Positions 34,251 to 47,342 of a DNA stretch of 64,000 nucleotides are shown here, in pieces. This DNA comes from Massospora cicadina. Its lineage: Eukaryota > Entomophthoromycota > Entomophthoromycetes > Entomophthorales > Entomophthoraceae. The number at the start of each line of letters is the position of its first letter. Position 1 is the first letter of the stretch. A program made the translations under genes and the position numbers. The notes under the pieces are model-generated. The model was not told the origin of the DNA and did no database searches. It saw only the letters and a list, made by a program, of their open reading frames with translations. The stretch spans positions 1 through 64,000 of the forward strand of contig JAKSZP010010604.1 in the NCBI GenBank assembly GCA_022478985.1. The letters run 5' to 3'.

Positions 34251-34914
34251 TAGTCAAAATAGACAAATTTAATTATTTAAGATGTTTTGATATATATAGG
34301 GAGAGTGAGGACACAATGCAGAGAAGGCTTTATGGCCCTATACAATCAAGATCTTTTAAATCCTTCCAGATCAACTGCCTGGTTGACGCCCTCATTGCTC
34401 TGCACTGTCCCCATGACTGCAATGGTGGGGATAACATCATTTGAGATTGGAAATTGGAGGTGCAATTCTAAAAGGAATCTCCATCAATTTTAATGTGTCT
34501 GATTCTTATTGATTAAATTTCTCATTGGTGCCTTCAAGGACAGGTTTTGACCATGTGTGATCAAGAGTTGACTTATTGAGTCCTAATTCAGATGAGGGGT
34601 CTTTGATTGCTCATCATTTCAAATCCTGACAACGCCCCCTCAAGATCCAGTCAGATGGGGTATAGGGCCATAGAAATTGGTCATGTAATTAGTTTACCAC
34701 TATCCCCTGATTGACATCAGTAATGGAGTTCTAAGAGTTCACCTTATGAGACCCTTGTAGGTTCCAGACCAAAGAACGTTGAGCTTATTCTGCTAAACTC
34801 CAGGTCAATTGTGATAAAAGAGAACTAGGTCAATTAGTTGAAAAACTGGTGATGAGGGTCTGCTGACATTAAATTGGGATTTCTCCCCTTAGGTGGCGGT
34901 GACATTTCCCTGAG
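34251..34914 (-). repeat. Probable 3' LTR region of Gypsy-C
   Basis: On the minus strand a purine run (CAGGGAAA, 34915-34922) is followed by TGTCACCG beginning at 34914, the expected LTR start. The other LTR end and the border with Gypsy-E were not found. Confidence 0.35.
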
Positions 34915-36352
34915 GGGCCAGAGCTTGAATCTGGACAATTTTATTAGATAAGGCCCATATAGTCAAATCAGAGCTCACAGGAATGGAGGTATTGAGTAGG
35001 GGCTTAAATGCTCTTGTAGTCAAGGAGTATGATCATTTAAAAGTGAAGGGTGACACTTTTGATTATTCCATGGTAGCTTATCTGGTAACTTAAAAGCGCT
35101 GGTAAATAATGTTGTCAGCGCGTAGGGTCAGAGTTGGCCTAATTCTGCAATAAATAAATGAGTATTGATAGCACGTTCCACCGCCCATTTAGTTGAGGGA
35201 TTATTGTATGCAGTGAAACTTTAGATTTTTTTCAAAAGACCAAATTTAGATTTTGGACTACCTTAAAGGTATAATTAATTACATTATACGAAAAGAAAAT
35301 TATGTGGTCATCTATGCTGAGTGAAAATGGATTATATAAGGAACTTGGCATAGTTTTTATGGGCTCAGCGGAACAAAAAATTGTTTTAATTTATTTAATC
35401 AGATGGTCCATGGCTAGTAGGGTATACTTATGGCCATGTAACCCTGTGAGCAGAGGGCCAACAACATTAATGCTGATGATAATAAAAGGATTTGACAGAG
35501 CCACGGTTTAATTTTGAAACTGAAGACTAGCCCATTTTTGAAAAAAACAAGTCATACAGTTTTCTAGAACTTCCTGGATGGTCTCATTCATCCAATATCA
35601 ATAGCATTGCTTCTTTAGCCATTCATAGGTCCTTTTCACTTCCCCATGTCCCAAGTTTGTGTTTCCTTCAAGATTGCTATAATTTTGGGGAAAAAGCAGC
35701 TAAACGTGAGCTAATCCTTGTAATTTTCTTATACAACATTCCCTCTTTTTTGATTGTCTAAAGTCATATTTTGTCGTTTGGTTTGGACCTCAGGAGTGTC
35801 CAACTCCCAATTCTTTATAAGGCCAAATATATTATAGTGTATCTTCTTCAGGGGTCAAAGCAACTATTATTGGCATCTTCAACAGCGCTATTATGATAAA
35901 TTGCTCTTGCACTTTGGACAACAGTAAAATCATAATTCTGCAGCTGTGTGCCCAAATTGCTGACTGGCTGTCCAGGTCTTTTATTTGATGCAGTCATTGG
36001 ATAAAGGAATGGCCAGCGATGATGTGAATCAGGTTCATATAGGTAGGGACATAAATGCTTGGTTGCCAACAGCAAAGCCAAACACTCACGCTTGATAACG
36101 CTATAATTGCGCTCAGCCTTACTTAAGGTCTTGAAAAAGTAAGCCATTGGATGATCAACCTGATCTTCATTGTGGTGAACTAGGATGGCCCCAACCACTA
36201 TATCACTAGTGTCTATGAGTAGCAAAAAAGTCCAGTAAAAACTCAGATGAAATAAATATTTAAGTAAAATGAGCAATCCACAATGCGTTAAAATTGTGAT
36301 CTTGTTCAGGCCTCTGCTCAAAAGAACATTCTTTTGTAATTGGTAGACCAGA
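34915..36352 (-). mobile_element. Gypsy-C: truncated Ty3/Gypsy element
   Basis: Minus-strand RNase H (35848-36321) and integrase (about 35100-35480) in Gypsy order, cut at 36352 by the LTR of Gypsy-B. RNase H motifs: IDTSDIVVGAILVHHNED, HPMAYFFKTLSKAERNYSV, ECLALLLATKHLCPYLYEP. Integrase: VGPLLTGLHGHKYTLLAMDH and NGRWNVLSI (related to the NGxxER block). Its continuation is not visible on the far side of Gypsy-B. Confidence 0.7.
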
Positions 36353-37507
36353 TGTAAAAATTTACTGCTTTTGGTTATTATCAGTAAACAACCCTGTAAT
36401 ATTTTTACTGCACAGGCTCAGTTTCTTGTTCACTTTGTCTGCGTAGTATAGTATATTAGATTATTGGTTGATTATAGTATGATGACTATTATCTGTAGTT
36501 GAGTGTGAATTCTTATATCTCAGCCCAACGCTCAGCCAGTATTCCCAATTAATTACTTGAGATGTCATGATCTAGGGATTCATTCCCTCATTCTGTTAAA
36601 CTTGATCATCTATGAGATTCCCTGGTGACAGTCTCTTCAGTCCAACACACAGTTGGCAGCAATCCCCAATTGTGTCTCCTTCTTCTCTATATCCCCACTC
36701 AGATCTTTACTCTTTTCACTAAGAGTCTTCCAATTTTCGCTCACAGCAATAATATCCTTAAGAAGGATAGCAAAACTGAAAGCTGATGATAGTTTACTAC
36801 TTAAACTATATACTAGATGAATAACAATAGAACTATATATCTGTAGTATTATCTGATTATCTGTTTTTTTTATTAGAAGTGAATTCAGGATAATTTATAG
36901 TGAGGATTTGGTTATCAAACCCTCAGTTGAAACCTCTTTGATGAAACAGCAGCCATTGACATTGAATAACCCATCTTTTCTAAGCAGCGATGGTCTTCCC
37001 CATCCTGTCTAAAATCCATCATTGGACATCCTTGAGACCTATATGGATAGGTACAGAAAACGTGTCCCTAATGTTTTCCTCTTGATACAAGCAAACCAAC
37101 CATATTTGGCTAGCGACCTGCTTAGGTAATGGGACTTATTACCCATGAAGGCAGGTCACACACCAACCAATCAATTCGCTAGTTGCAGGAGTCATCACTC
37201 GCCTCACAACTTGCTATTCATTCCCAATCAATCAGTGATGAAACCCAACTGATCCCAATCAGTACACCTAATAGTCAATCACTATCAGATGCCCCAATTT
37301 CGTCAGCAACTCCACCTGACAAGATCTTAAGTATTTGTCCAGATTGATCCTCAATGGATATGACCAGGAAAATATCCCAAAATCCCCCTAATGTAGTTAC
37401 TCCAAAACTCAGTCCAACTGATTTCTAATTCACTTTGCCTAAGGTAATTTTCCCCTAGAAATCCCTGGTAATCTAGCAGGCTGGGAATATGGGTAAAAAT
37501 CCCAACA
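36353..37507 (-). repeat. Gypsy-B 3' LTR
   Basis: On the minus strand begins TGTTGGGATTTTT at 37507 after the purine run GAGGGGGATG and ends TTTTTACA at 36353. Confidence 0.85.
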
Positions 37508-39543
37508 CATCCCCCTCTTGCCTAGATTTCCAGTGAGGAAAGGACTGGGGCATGAGAACACCGCTTCAGACACTTGATCAATTACTTCATTGGTTCAAGA
37601 AGAAGACACTCGTCAATAATCAATGCTGTCAGGACAACCTTTGGCATATGGCGCTCTTCCTCTTCCTCCTCACTACCACCTTCTCAGAGCGCGTTCCCAC
37701 GATCTACAGTCATGCCAGGCTGATCAATTTACTAATGGCAATAAAAGTCCCAGGATCTGGTTTTCCCCCATCATGGCATATGACCCACTGTCATATTCAA
37801 AATTCTTGGTCTGGCGTCCTTGATTTCCTGATTTTCTCCTCATCCTAGACAGGAGGCTCTTGCCATCAATGTTCATTTCATGGCTTAATTAAAAATACTT
37901 ATCTTTATTCGCCTTTGTTATTTCTCTCATAACTCTCTTGGCTCAAGTCATTCCTAATTCTTCTCTTGGAGATCTTATCCCATTATTTTAATATTAATTT
38001 TTCAAAAATTGGAGCTTAATGGATTGTAGAGTGCATAATGTTGACTTCCATATAATTCCAAGATCCCCCATCTCATGCAGCTTATATGTTAAATTCTGAG
38101 TCATGATACCAGCAGTTTGTAAATAGTTTGTCTGATCAAGACCTCCGGCATATCCAGCAGATGAGTTGGGATGCATGGTGGAACCTCTTCTATGGTCCTT
38201 CCAGGACTCATACACCTAGTCTGGTGCTAGTGGTTAGTCCTTCCATCAAATTGCCAGAAATGGTAATCAATCTTTCCAAAACCAGGCTTGCAATCATTTC
38301 AAAAAAACTTTCAGCTGATCTCTCCTCTATAGTTGATTCCAGACTTGGATTTTCAAACTCTTATGGATTCAGCTCCTTTTGCTGATGCACTGACCATCAT
38401 CATGGATGCTCCAGAGATTATGCCTTTCGCTCTTGATTGTTCTTTTCTTGCCAGGTTGGACCTGCTTCCTGAATTCCTCTTCCAACTCTGACAATAATAC
38501 AAACCCGCTGTTATGGTTACTGAGCTCACCATCAGTAACAGTATACAAATTGAGCTCCCCTATGCTGAGCTCCAGGCCCAAGTCACCAAGGCTTTGTCCC
38601 TAGAGCTAAATCCCTCTGATCTTGAGAACATCCTAGATTAAGATACTGCCAATTATGCTCTTTGCTTTTCCAGCCAAGTTCTTTGAAGTTGGTCCACAAA
38701 GCTTCCAGCCTCTCCCAGGTTTCACCACTCCTTCAGCTTCAGCTTCTGAGAAGCCCATAGTTGTCACTTGCAGGATGCCATTTTCTCCCTGCATGACTAT
38801 CTCTTTGCTGATGCTTCCCATCATTATCTTCCGCTGATGGCGTTGATAGTGGGCATGATTTGGTAACCCCCATCAAGCATCCATTGTTCATTGCTGGCCC
38901 ATAAATCCAGTGTTCTTGATGAAGCCTGTCATCAGCATTCAAGTCAAATCTTCTGGCTCCAGTACCATATCAGGATTACTCGGGGTTATTCACCAACTGC
39001 CTCTTCTTATACTGTTGTTTTCCTCCCCACTCCAAGGTTTTGCAATTGGCTTCTTCCAACATTTCAATTTTCCTTCCCTAGTTGCTTTCTCGCAGGGATC
39101 TGCATCCACTCAAAGAATGTGATCTCATGTAGGTCTAGCCCTCACTAGCATCTGATCTCACATCAATTTTGACGGGCTGTTCATTCCTACCACAATCCAT
39201 CCTCCCTCCCCCAAGAGGTGACATAGGCGGAATCATCCCCATATTGAGGACAATTAATAAAAATAAAATTATAAAACTATATCAGGTTTTATTCTATGTG
39301 ATTTATAAACTTTTTTCCAATATTTTTGTCAATTTTTTATTTTTCTTTTTCTTTTTTCCATAGGACTTGACCTTTTTTCAGTTCAGCAGTCCATATTTTT
39401 ATTTTTTTTCCCAAACTGGGTCCTCAGTACTGAAACCTGCCAGTTTTCTATGGTTCAGAGGTCCCTTTTTTTGGAATTAACCATCTATATTGGTCCAGAG
39501 GTCCTTTTTTCAGGCTTGACCTAATCATCAGGACATGACTAAC
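37508..39543 (-). pseudogene. Post-integrase module of Gypsy-B (possible ORF3)
   Basis: Counterpart of 22125-24076. Sense (minus-strand) pieces: IILFLLIVLNMGMI (about 39225-39280), KPWSGEENNSIRRG, VMQGENGILQVTTMGFSEAE (near 38750-38800), a 70-codon open frame at 38369-38581 with NSGFVLLSELEEEFRKQVQ, and EEEEERHMPKV near 37650. Plus-strand frames (for example 38655-38837) are also open and similar to the Gypsy-A antisense, because the DNA itself is conserved. Function unknown. Confidence 0.5.
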
Positions 39544-40760
39544 CTAATGGTTCATTGGTCTTTTGGGATCTCTTTTAATTTTTTCATTGATACATTGCTT
39601 CAAATACTTAGCATGGACTCGATTCACAACACTTGCATCCAAGAGATTCTTAATGAAATAGGCATTAGTCGCCATCTTAGGGATAACTTCAAATGGACCT
39701 GACCACAATGCATCTAGTTTGTTTCTTCTTCCAAAACTATGTGTATTGCAATAGACTAATCTTTCGCCTATTTGATATGCTGCTAAGGCTGGTTGGTTCT
39801 TATTATCCGTCAATTTCGCTCATATCCTTTTCTTCAACGTAGTATCAAAGGCTTGCAATTGCATATCAATCAGTATATTCATCAGTCAGTTCAAGTACTG
39901 CTCAGCACTCATCCCCAACGTTGGTTCCATCATCAAATATAAAATTGGCGGCAACGCAGCCTTCCTTCCATATAACAATTAAAATGGCGTTTTCCCCATC
40001 GCTGTATGATGACTGATGTTGTAGATGATTGTCACCAAACTCAGGTATGTTTCTCATGTGGAAGTTCTTCCTGCGACCAGCTTCCTCAGCGTTGCGGCCA
40101 GAATTCCATTCACTCATTCTACCAGTCCCTTCATCTCCAGCTGGTAGGTTACTGACACTACTCCTCTGATCCCAATTATCACACTCAATATCAGGATCAC
40201 ATGATATGTGAAGTTGATCCTATTATTGCTAAGCAGGACCTGTGGACATTCATGTTGATATACTACTTGATCCAGGATGAACCTCATGGTACTGGTAGCG
40301 TCTACTTTCTTTAGGGTCTTCATCTCAACCCATCTCACAGATGGTCGATGGCAATTATAATATACTTGACCCCCTGTGCTCATTGTCAGCGGTCCCATCA
40401 CATTGATGGACACCATGTGCCAGGCAAATCCAGGGTGGACCAGTCAGTATCCAGTTTTATTCTTATGTGGTTTGTGCAGCTGGCACTTCACGCAATAAGC
40501 TAGATTATCTTTGACATTGTAGTTGATGGATTTCTCAGTAATAGTACTGGCGAATATGATTGGTTATTTTCCTCAGGCCTCCATGCCCGACAACCTTGTG
40601 AGCTGCTTTCACTATAGCTGCTCTTTCTGATGGTTTTTGGAATAATAACTGATTCCCATTGATCACCTTAGATACTTGTCCATTCATGGTCTCAGTGTTT
40701 TCCATCACTTTCCAAAGTGCACCCTGGATTTCTCGGGGCTTGTCCCCAATTTTCCATCAG
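39544..40760 (-). pseudogene. Gypsy-B integrase
   Basis: C-terminal piece at 39544-39813 with NKLDALWSGPFEVIPKM and ending MNH, as in Gypsy-A. The core at 40114-40416 has VLLSNNRINF, with Asn (AAT, codon 40225-40227) in place of the second catalytic Asp. The conserved FILDQVVYQHECPQ block precedes it. A glutamate block MKGLVE lies at its end. The zinc domain near 40560-40620 is broken. Confidence 0.8.
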
Positions 40761-40839
40761 CCATTCTCTGGAATAGCTCATCCACCTGCAGGTATACCAT
40801 CTGGACCATTGGTAACTGTGATAAGCCATCTGCATTATT

Positions 40840-41330
40840 TTGAGAAGCTCCCGCTTGGTGGACAATCTCATTATCATAAGCATGGAGCTTAAGTGCCCAT
40901 CAGGCCAGTCGTCCTTCTGGCTCTCTTAAATTGTGCAGCCAACACAATGAATAGTGGTCCATTACCACCTTAAAGTGTGTTCCATGGATGTACACCCAAA
41001 ACTGCTTTCATGCGTAAATGACTGCAAGGCATTCCCGCTCAGTCACGGTGTAGTTCCTCTCAGCGGCTGAGAGTGTCTGGCTCACATATGCCATCAGATG
41101 TTTGTCCCCAAGTTCATCTACTTGGCTTAGTATGGCGCCAATTTCCATCAATGAAACATCAGTTTGAATAATAAACTCTCGATCATAATTTGGATATTTC
41201 AGAATTGGAAAATCTATTAAATACTGGTGTAACTCATCAAAGGAGTCCTGGGCCTCTTCATTCCATATGAATCCTTTTTACAGATCCTTTAATAAATGGA
41301 ATAGTGGCTTGGCTATTTAGGAAAAGTCCC
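40840..41330 (-). pseudogene. Gypsy-B RNase H
   Basis: Read in shifted frames: QTDVSLMEIGAILSQVDE near 41150-41170, YVSQTLSAAERNYTV, LAVIYAXKXFWVYIH and LHNLREPEGRLA near 40905-40935. Partner of 20480-20870. At least three interruptions. Confidence 0.65.
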
Positions 41331-41589
41331 TAATAAATCTTCTATAGTATCTGACCATCCCAAGGAGCACTTTGATGTCTCAGACACTCTTTGGTACAGC
41401 CATCCGTTTTATGGTTGCTATCTTATAGGTTTGCGGCTGCAATCCACTGGAGTTGATTACAAATCCCAGGTATTCCAACTCTTTCTTAAAGAAGTGTCAC
41501 TTCCTTGGCTTGATCTTCAGGTTAGTCATGGATAGTTGCTTAAGTACTTCTTCCAAGTAATGTATGTGATCATTAAACGTCCTACTGAA

Positions 41590-42240
41590 CACGTTTATAT
41601 CGTCCATATATATACCAGGACACACAACAGCTTCAAGTCATTCAATATCGCATCCATGGCCCTCTGAAACGTTGCAGGCACATTGCATAGACCCTGGGGC
41701 ATCCTCGTTGGTTGGTATAGCCTCTGCGCGGTTGTGATCACACATTTTTTCTGGGCTTCCTTTGGCAAGTCGATCTGCCAATATCCTGAGATCAGATCCA
41801 TCACAGAGAAATACTTCGCTTCTCCCAAATGATCTAGTGCATTGTCAATCCTCATTAGGGGATATGAATCCTTCTTCATAATTTTATTCAGCCTTCAGTA
41901 GTTAAACACAACCTGGTTGAATACATCCTTTTTCTTCACAATCAGAATTGGACTCGCCCAGGGACTTAATGACGGAACTAGAAGCCCATGCTTCACTAGT
42001 TTGCTGATTTCATCCTCCACTACCACTTCAGAAGCTTTTGATCGTCATATTGGTCTCATCATGATCAGCAAATTTTCCCTGGTGTTGCCCTTGTGGATCA
42101 CATCTCGTGTGCATCCCAAATCATGATTGTCCTTAGGGAACACTTCCCAATACTTTTCTAAATAGTTTGAGCACCTTCTCTTTCTGGCCTTCTAACAGAT
42201 CAGCGAGCTTCTCTCGATCAACCAATAGTTTGATACTTTC
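41590..42240 (-). pseudogene. Gypsy-B reverse transcriptase
   Basis: An open frame at 41595-41879 holds NALDHLGEAKYFSVMDLISG, QIDLPKEAQKKCVITTA and MPQGLCNVPATFQRAMDA. At the active site a two-base repeat error ('tatatata') shifts the frame; past it MDDINVF is legible, so the catalytic aspartates are present in this copy although out of frame. The part 41880-42240 has lost its frame. Confidence 0.8.
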
Positions 42241-42379
42241 AGCTACCCCAGCTGGTAATCCCATTTTGTCAAGAGACCCAAAATCGTGGAATTCCTCAAT
42301 ACGGCCATTGGGATCAGATGAACAAACATGATGATCTGATTCCTCTTCATCTTCATCAGTTTTTCACTTAAAGTCGCCA

Positions 42380-43420
42380 GGAGAACTCAAATTTCTCCAT
42401 GGCCCAGCATTATTATCCCAGAAGCCACCCATGGCTTCACTCTGGACCTCTTCCAGGGGCTTCCAACCTCCCCATACAACAGCTCAGGAATCTCTAATGT
42501 CAACCCTGTGTCAACTATCATCTGTGATCCTGGAAGTATGGTCCTCTCATTCTTGATCCTTAGTGGAATTCCCCAGTTCTCTAAGATTTCCGCCAGCATT
42601 TCATGTCCCTTTCTACCAACTAATTGGTGCCAAATCAGGATAATTCTTTCATTGTATATTAGATTAATGAAGTTGTTTCTCCAATTTAGTGTAGCTTCAC
42701 CATCCTTCTGATATACCAATGATAATTTCTGACCCAATATGGTCAATGTATTATCCTCCAAGTTACAATTAACTCCATATTTTCATAGAAACTCCGTTTT
42801 GATAATAATGTCATAGTTTTGGTTGGCCAAAACTATTGCTGGCGCAGATACCACTAACGACCTGAATCATAGTGGCAATGTGCTATATGCTCCACAGGAG
42901 ACGGTGGCGTTTGGCCCAGATGTCCCATATTCTTTCTTGTGTTCCAAGTCTGGCAAGATCTTCATTCTCTTTACCAGCTTGGTCAAGACAATATTGATAA
43001 GCGCTCCACTGTTGACAATTTCCCGAACCCCCACTCAATTCACTTGCATGTCTATATATGTACACTCAGAGTATTGTAATATAGTGTATACTGAGTGATT
43101 GGCAGCGTTATTAGCTGAATCTAGGATGTAATAATTTGTGCTGATAAATCAGGATATGATTCCTTTATTGCGCTGAGGGGGGTAGAAATATTATTCACAT
43201 CTAAACGAATGTAAGATAACTCTTCAGTATTCTTGGTGGTTTGAATCTTGTCCACCAGTTGTTGGGCGTATGGCCAGGCAACTTCCTTGAAAATTTTGGG
43301 GTCGATTCTCTTCTCCCCAGCTCTGGTAATGGCATTTACATCCAAAATGACCACTTGATACAGCTGATCCTGCTCGTCATCTATGAACAGATCACTGATA
43401 TCAATTTCTTCAGTCATAAT
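42380..43420 (-). pseudogene. Gypsy-B protease and Gag-Pol joint
   Basis: EEIDISDLFIDDEQDQLYQV at the top of the 43121-43417 frame matches Gypsy-A. The protease core near 42960-43030 reads IVNSGALINIVLTKLVKRM: the catalytic Asp of DSG is Asn. A 124-codon frame at 42387-42761 (LTILGQKLSLVYQKDGEATL) corresponds to 18920-19200 of Gypsy-A, between protease and RT. Confidence 0.65.
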
Positions 43421-43465
43421 GTTGGGAAGAACAGGCTTCTCCGCAGCTCTAGATTGTTCCCCATC

Positions 43466-44733
43466 TAGGCCATGGGCCCTTTTCCCGATTCCTTAATGGC
43501 TGCTGACTCTTTGGCCTGGACCACGTTAATCTGATCACTTGGCTTTTTTACAGTGAACAACAAAATACCCTTTCCCACCACATTGGTAGCAGACCTTTTC
43601 CTTCTTGTTTAACCATCTGAATTCTTCAGGCTTATTCCCCAGCACAGTTTGATTGGTCATTTCTTTAGTTCCTTTATTTCCCTTCATGGGATTTAAATTG
43701 CATACCTGATTGGATTTGAAGCTTCTGATTGGGGCATCAAATGTCACCCCCAAATTCTTCAAGTTATCTACCATTTGCAAGGTAGTTATTTCTGTCACAA
43801 ACATGGAAGACATCATGCGATGCAAATCACGATAGGGATGAAGGGCTGCTTGCAAGGCGATTCTAGCATCAAAGTCATCCAGTACTTTTGCTCCAACCAG
43901 GATCTGCGACTCCTGATAAAACTGATCCATAAAGCTAGCTAGAGACTCGTCTTTATGATACAGGATTTCATAAATTCCTGCTTGCATTTTGACATGCGTG
44001 TCAGACTCCCAAACTCTTTCATGATGGCCACCTTTGCCTCAGCATACAACCAGCTGTCCCCCTCCAGGTGAGGTAACACTAAGTTTTGACAGTAAGTCTA
44101 GGCAATTCATGACTGTCAACGCCTTTTGACAATCCCCATAGCCATTCATGGTTATGTCAAACATTCATAAAAACGCTGGGGCGTTATTCTAATGGAACTT
44201 CAGCAATTTTGGCGTTGCCCTAAATTCCTCTGAGTTATTTCTGGCTGATTCCCTTGGTTCAGCCACTCGGCTAACTTGCAGAGTGACTTCAGGCGTCATC
44301 TTCAAAATGGCAGCAAAAGCAGGTGGTATGTTCCTTGGGGTTTTTACTTTCCAAGTATCATGTGAGGAATTCTTTCTTCAGCATCGCTTGCCATATTGGG
44401 CTCACAAGCACATATGTGAGCTTTAAGTTCCTCCACTTGTTTAATTAATCTCTCTATATCTGCACCAAAATTTCTTAAACAAATGTGATCCGCTTCTCAC
44501 TCCATTTTCAAGTATAAGACCTCTCGAACAAGGTACCCCTCTTTCTTCTTTAATGAAGTTACTTTCCCAAGTAACTCATTTTCAAAGCTTGCAACATTCT
44601 CTATCCCTTCTTCTATCTTAGTGATTCATTCTTCCAAGGCTGCAAACTCCCAATGGTCCGCTGAGTTTAGAGCATTCTGGTTTACAGTGGCTAACTCAGT
44701 CCACAGTTTGCGTAGCTCATCTTTGTATGATAT
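43466..44733 (-). pseudogene. Gypsy-B Gag
   Basis: Start codon position reads ATA instead of ATG (44731-44733). The coiled-coil part carries a TGA at 44626-44628 at the same place as Gypsy-A. The capsid part (43535-43987) is open and ends in the knuckle CYQCGGKGYFVVHC, where the zinc-binding His has become Tyr. A TAG near 43466 corresponds to the TAA at 18210 in Gypsy-A. Confidence 0.75.
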
Positions 44734-44758
44734 GCTTATAAATTCTTCAACTCAACTA

Positions 44759-44776
44759 CCCCTGTAGTGAGCACCA
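44759..44776 (-). other. Gypsy-B primer-binding site
   Basis: Reverse complement is TGGTGCTCACTACAGGGG, three bases after the LTR end at 44780, as in Gypsy-A. Confidence 0.8.
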
Positions 44777-44779
44777 ACT

Positions 44780-45925
44780 TGTAAAAATTACTGATGGTTG
44801 TTATCAGAAATTAATCCTAGTGACCTTTTTTCTGCACAGGTTCAGTTTTTCATGCACTTCATCGCATTGTATAGTAGAATGAATTATTAATTAATAATAG
44901 TATGATGACTATTATCAGTAGTTGAGTATGAATTCTTATATTTTGGCCCAACGCTCGGCAGTATTCCCAATTAAATACTCATAATGTTGTACTCATAGGG
45001 ATTCGTTCCCTTGCTCTGTTCATCTTATCTTCACTGAGATACCCTGGTGTCACTCTCTTCAGTCCAACACACAGTTGGCAGCTATCCCTGATTGTGTCTC
45101 CTTCTTCTCTAGATCCCCGCTCAGATCTTTACTCTTTTCTATAAGAGTCTTCTAATTATCACACACAGCAATAATATCTTTGAGACAGAATAGCACAATG
45201 GAAGCTGATGATAGTTTACTCTTTAAACTATATCCCAAATGAAATAACTTAAGACTATATAACTCTGTTCTCATAATTACTCCTTTTTTATTATATTGAA
45301 CCCTAGGGAATATATATAGTGGGGATTCAGTTGTCTAACCCTTGGTTGAAACCTCTTTGATGAAACAGCAGCCATTGCCATTGAACAGCCCATCCTTTTC
45401 TCAGCAGCGATGGTCTTCCCCATCCTGGCTAGGATTCCATCATTGGACATTATCAAGAGCTAAAATGGAAAGAGTCAGAAAACATTTCCTAATGTTTTCC
45501 TCTCAATTAAGTGAACAACCATATTTGGCTAGCGATCTGATTAGGTTTTGGGACTTATTAACCATTAAGGCAGGTCGCGCACCAACCTATCAATTTGCTA
45601 GTTTCAGGCAGCGTCACTCGCCTCACAACTTGCTATTCATTCTCAATCAGTCAGTGATGAAACCCAACTGATCCCAATCAGTACACCTGATAGTCAATCA
45701 CTATCAGATGCCCCTATTTTGTCAGCAACTCCACCTGACAAGATCTTAAGTATTTTTCCAGATCGATCCTCAATGGATATGACCAGGAAAATATCCCAAA
45801 ATCCCCCTAATGTAGTTACTCCAAAACTCGGTCCAACCAATTTCCAATTCACTTCACCTTAGGGAATTTTCCCCTAGCGATTCCAGGTAATCTAGCAGGC
45901 TGGGAATATGGGCAAGATCCCAACA
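44780..45925 (-). repeat. Gypsy-B 5' LTR
   Basis: On the minus strand starts TGTTGGGATC at 45925 and ends TTTTTACA at 44780; 1146 bp. Confidence 0.85.
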
Positions 45926-46875
45926 GTGAGTGTGGGCACCAGGGGAGGGATCCAAAGAGGGAGGGCTGTTACCCAGCGCTTGTCTACCAGTGGGCGAGAT
46001 CACCCTGGGTGACGAGGGGTACATACACCCTCTTTGGAGCCTTTTACTCAGAAATGGAAGAGGGCCCGATTGACACACAGGGGACGTTCCCCTGGACTTA
46101 CACTATCAAGTGCATGTTTAAATGATCTGGGGATTCAAGCCAAATGTACATTCTGGACAAACAGAACTAATTCCCACCCATCCTAACCCATCAGCCTTCG
46201 ATGCTTGAAGCCTGCTCAATACTACTGCTGGCACTCAGCCTAGTAGTCAGGATGGGAATGATATTCATTAATAAATAGTTCCCACATCTATCTCCCTTGG
46301 ATCTTAACCTAGAATCATCATAATTGCAATACCGTGCAGACTGTGGATGCTGTTGTGGGTATTGGAAGTATCCTTGATGGAAGCCAAGTTCTTCCTTGGC
46401 ATATCAGTTATCTGATGGTTAAAACAAGATACTAAATCCTCCCCTACCCACTTTGTATCTTTATAAAAAAATAAATAACAATATAGAGTTAAAAAATTAT
46501 GAAGATGAGGTGGTTTATTAGTGTGTTGAAACCTGTAACCACTCTGGTATAGGGTAGTTTGTAACAGGATATAAATATATATTGATTTGATAGAATATTG
46601 TTTCCTCCCCTCCCCTCTTATTTATTTTATTTTATTTTATAAAGATCAATAAAAATATGGACATTAAAATAAAAGGAAGGAACAGGGTTTTATAGGGTAA
46701 TTTACATTTATTACAAGCCAAATTATATACTTTTCATTAATTTTTGTATTCATTTCAGCCAAATTGTATTTTACATTATTTTATGTATCCATTACAGGCT
46801 ATTTCATATTCTTATTGATATTTTTTTCTGGTCATAAAAAGCCTTTGATACTAAATTATATTTTATTAAAATTAA
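45926..46875. other. Unassigned stretch, GC-richer left part, TTTTA repeats at right
   Basis: No gene recognised. At 46598-46650 a pyrimidine run and (TTTTA)n repeat precede AATAAAAATA, which resembles the 3' UTR style of the LINE ending at 55247, so part of this may be a LINE 3' fragment. The left 200 bases are distinctly GC-richer than their surroundings. Confidence 0.35.
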
Positions 46876-47225
46876 TCTATATATAAAACAAAGTCATGTT
46901 AGTTACACCATTTCTAACTCAAGAATGGCTAGGCCGATTTTTATGATATTTGATTTGTTGGATTTGTCTCCACCCCAAATAGCAGAATAACTATTAAAAC
47001 ATGGGAAAAATATAGTAAAATAAAAAGTTTTATATGTAACAAGTGAAAATCCTACATGTACTTTGATGGTATTTGCTATATTGTTACAGCTGAGCAGTTT
47101 AATATTCAGCTGATTTGATATTTTAAATGGTTTTGTTAAGTGGTTAGTGATCATTCAGGTATTTAAAAAGTTTATCTAAATCAAAACTTTGAAACAAAAG
47201 TCCAATTGATTTTAAAAATACCTCC
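46876..47225 (+). mobile_element. Helitron-like 5' part, interrupted by LINE-2
   Basis: Starts A|TCTATATATAAAACAAAGTC, followed by TTCTAACTCAAGAATGGCTA and GGCCGATTTTTATGATATTT, the classic Helitron 5' subterminal pattern. 'aaaagttttatatgtaacaag' and the following 130 bases recur at 55455-55600 and, reversed, near 58030-58170. Confidence 0.6.
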
Positions 47226-47242
47226 TCTAGCATAATTGGCTC
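47226..47242. repeat. LINE-2 target-site duplication, left copy
   Basis: TCTAGCATAATTGGCTC here and TCTAGCATAATCAGCTC at 55248-55264 agree at 15 of 17 positions. An uninterrupted relative of this locus exists on the minus strand near 57900-58165, confirming the insertion point. Confidence 0.7.
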
Positions 47243-47342
47243 TTTTCTCTCTCACAAACATCAGTTTTTAAATCAAAAAGTGAACTGAACAAGAATTGAG
47301 AGAGCAACCAACTTCCAGAGCGCACTGCAATTATATAGAGCA

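Larger units (their letters stand above)
36353..45925 (-). mobile_element. Gypsy-B: near-complete sister copy of Gypsy-A, 9.6 kb
   Basis: Same LTRs (36353-37507 and 44780-45925), same primer-binding site (44759-44776), same order of gag, protease, RT, RNase H, integrase and post-integrase module as Gypsy-A. The outside flanks CCAGA and GTGAG do not match, so no target duplication is seen. It interrupts Gypsy-C. Stops and frameshifts occur in all parts. Together with A it allows lesions to be sorted into shared and private ones. Confidence 0.9.

Noticed and set aside
15748..45925. Inversion between Gypsy-A and Gypsy-B explaining the missing target duplications
   Set aside because: Exchanging the inner flanks as an inversion would require does not produce matching 5-bp repeats at either element.
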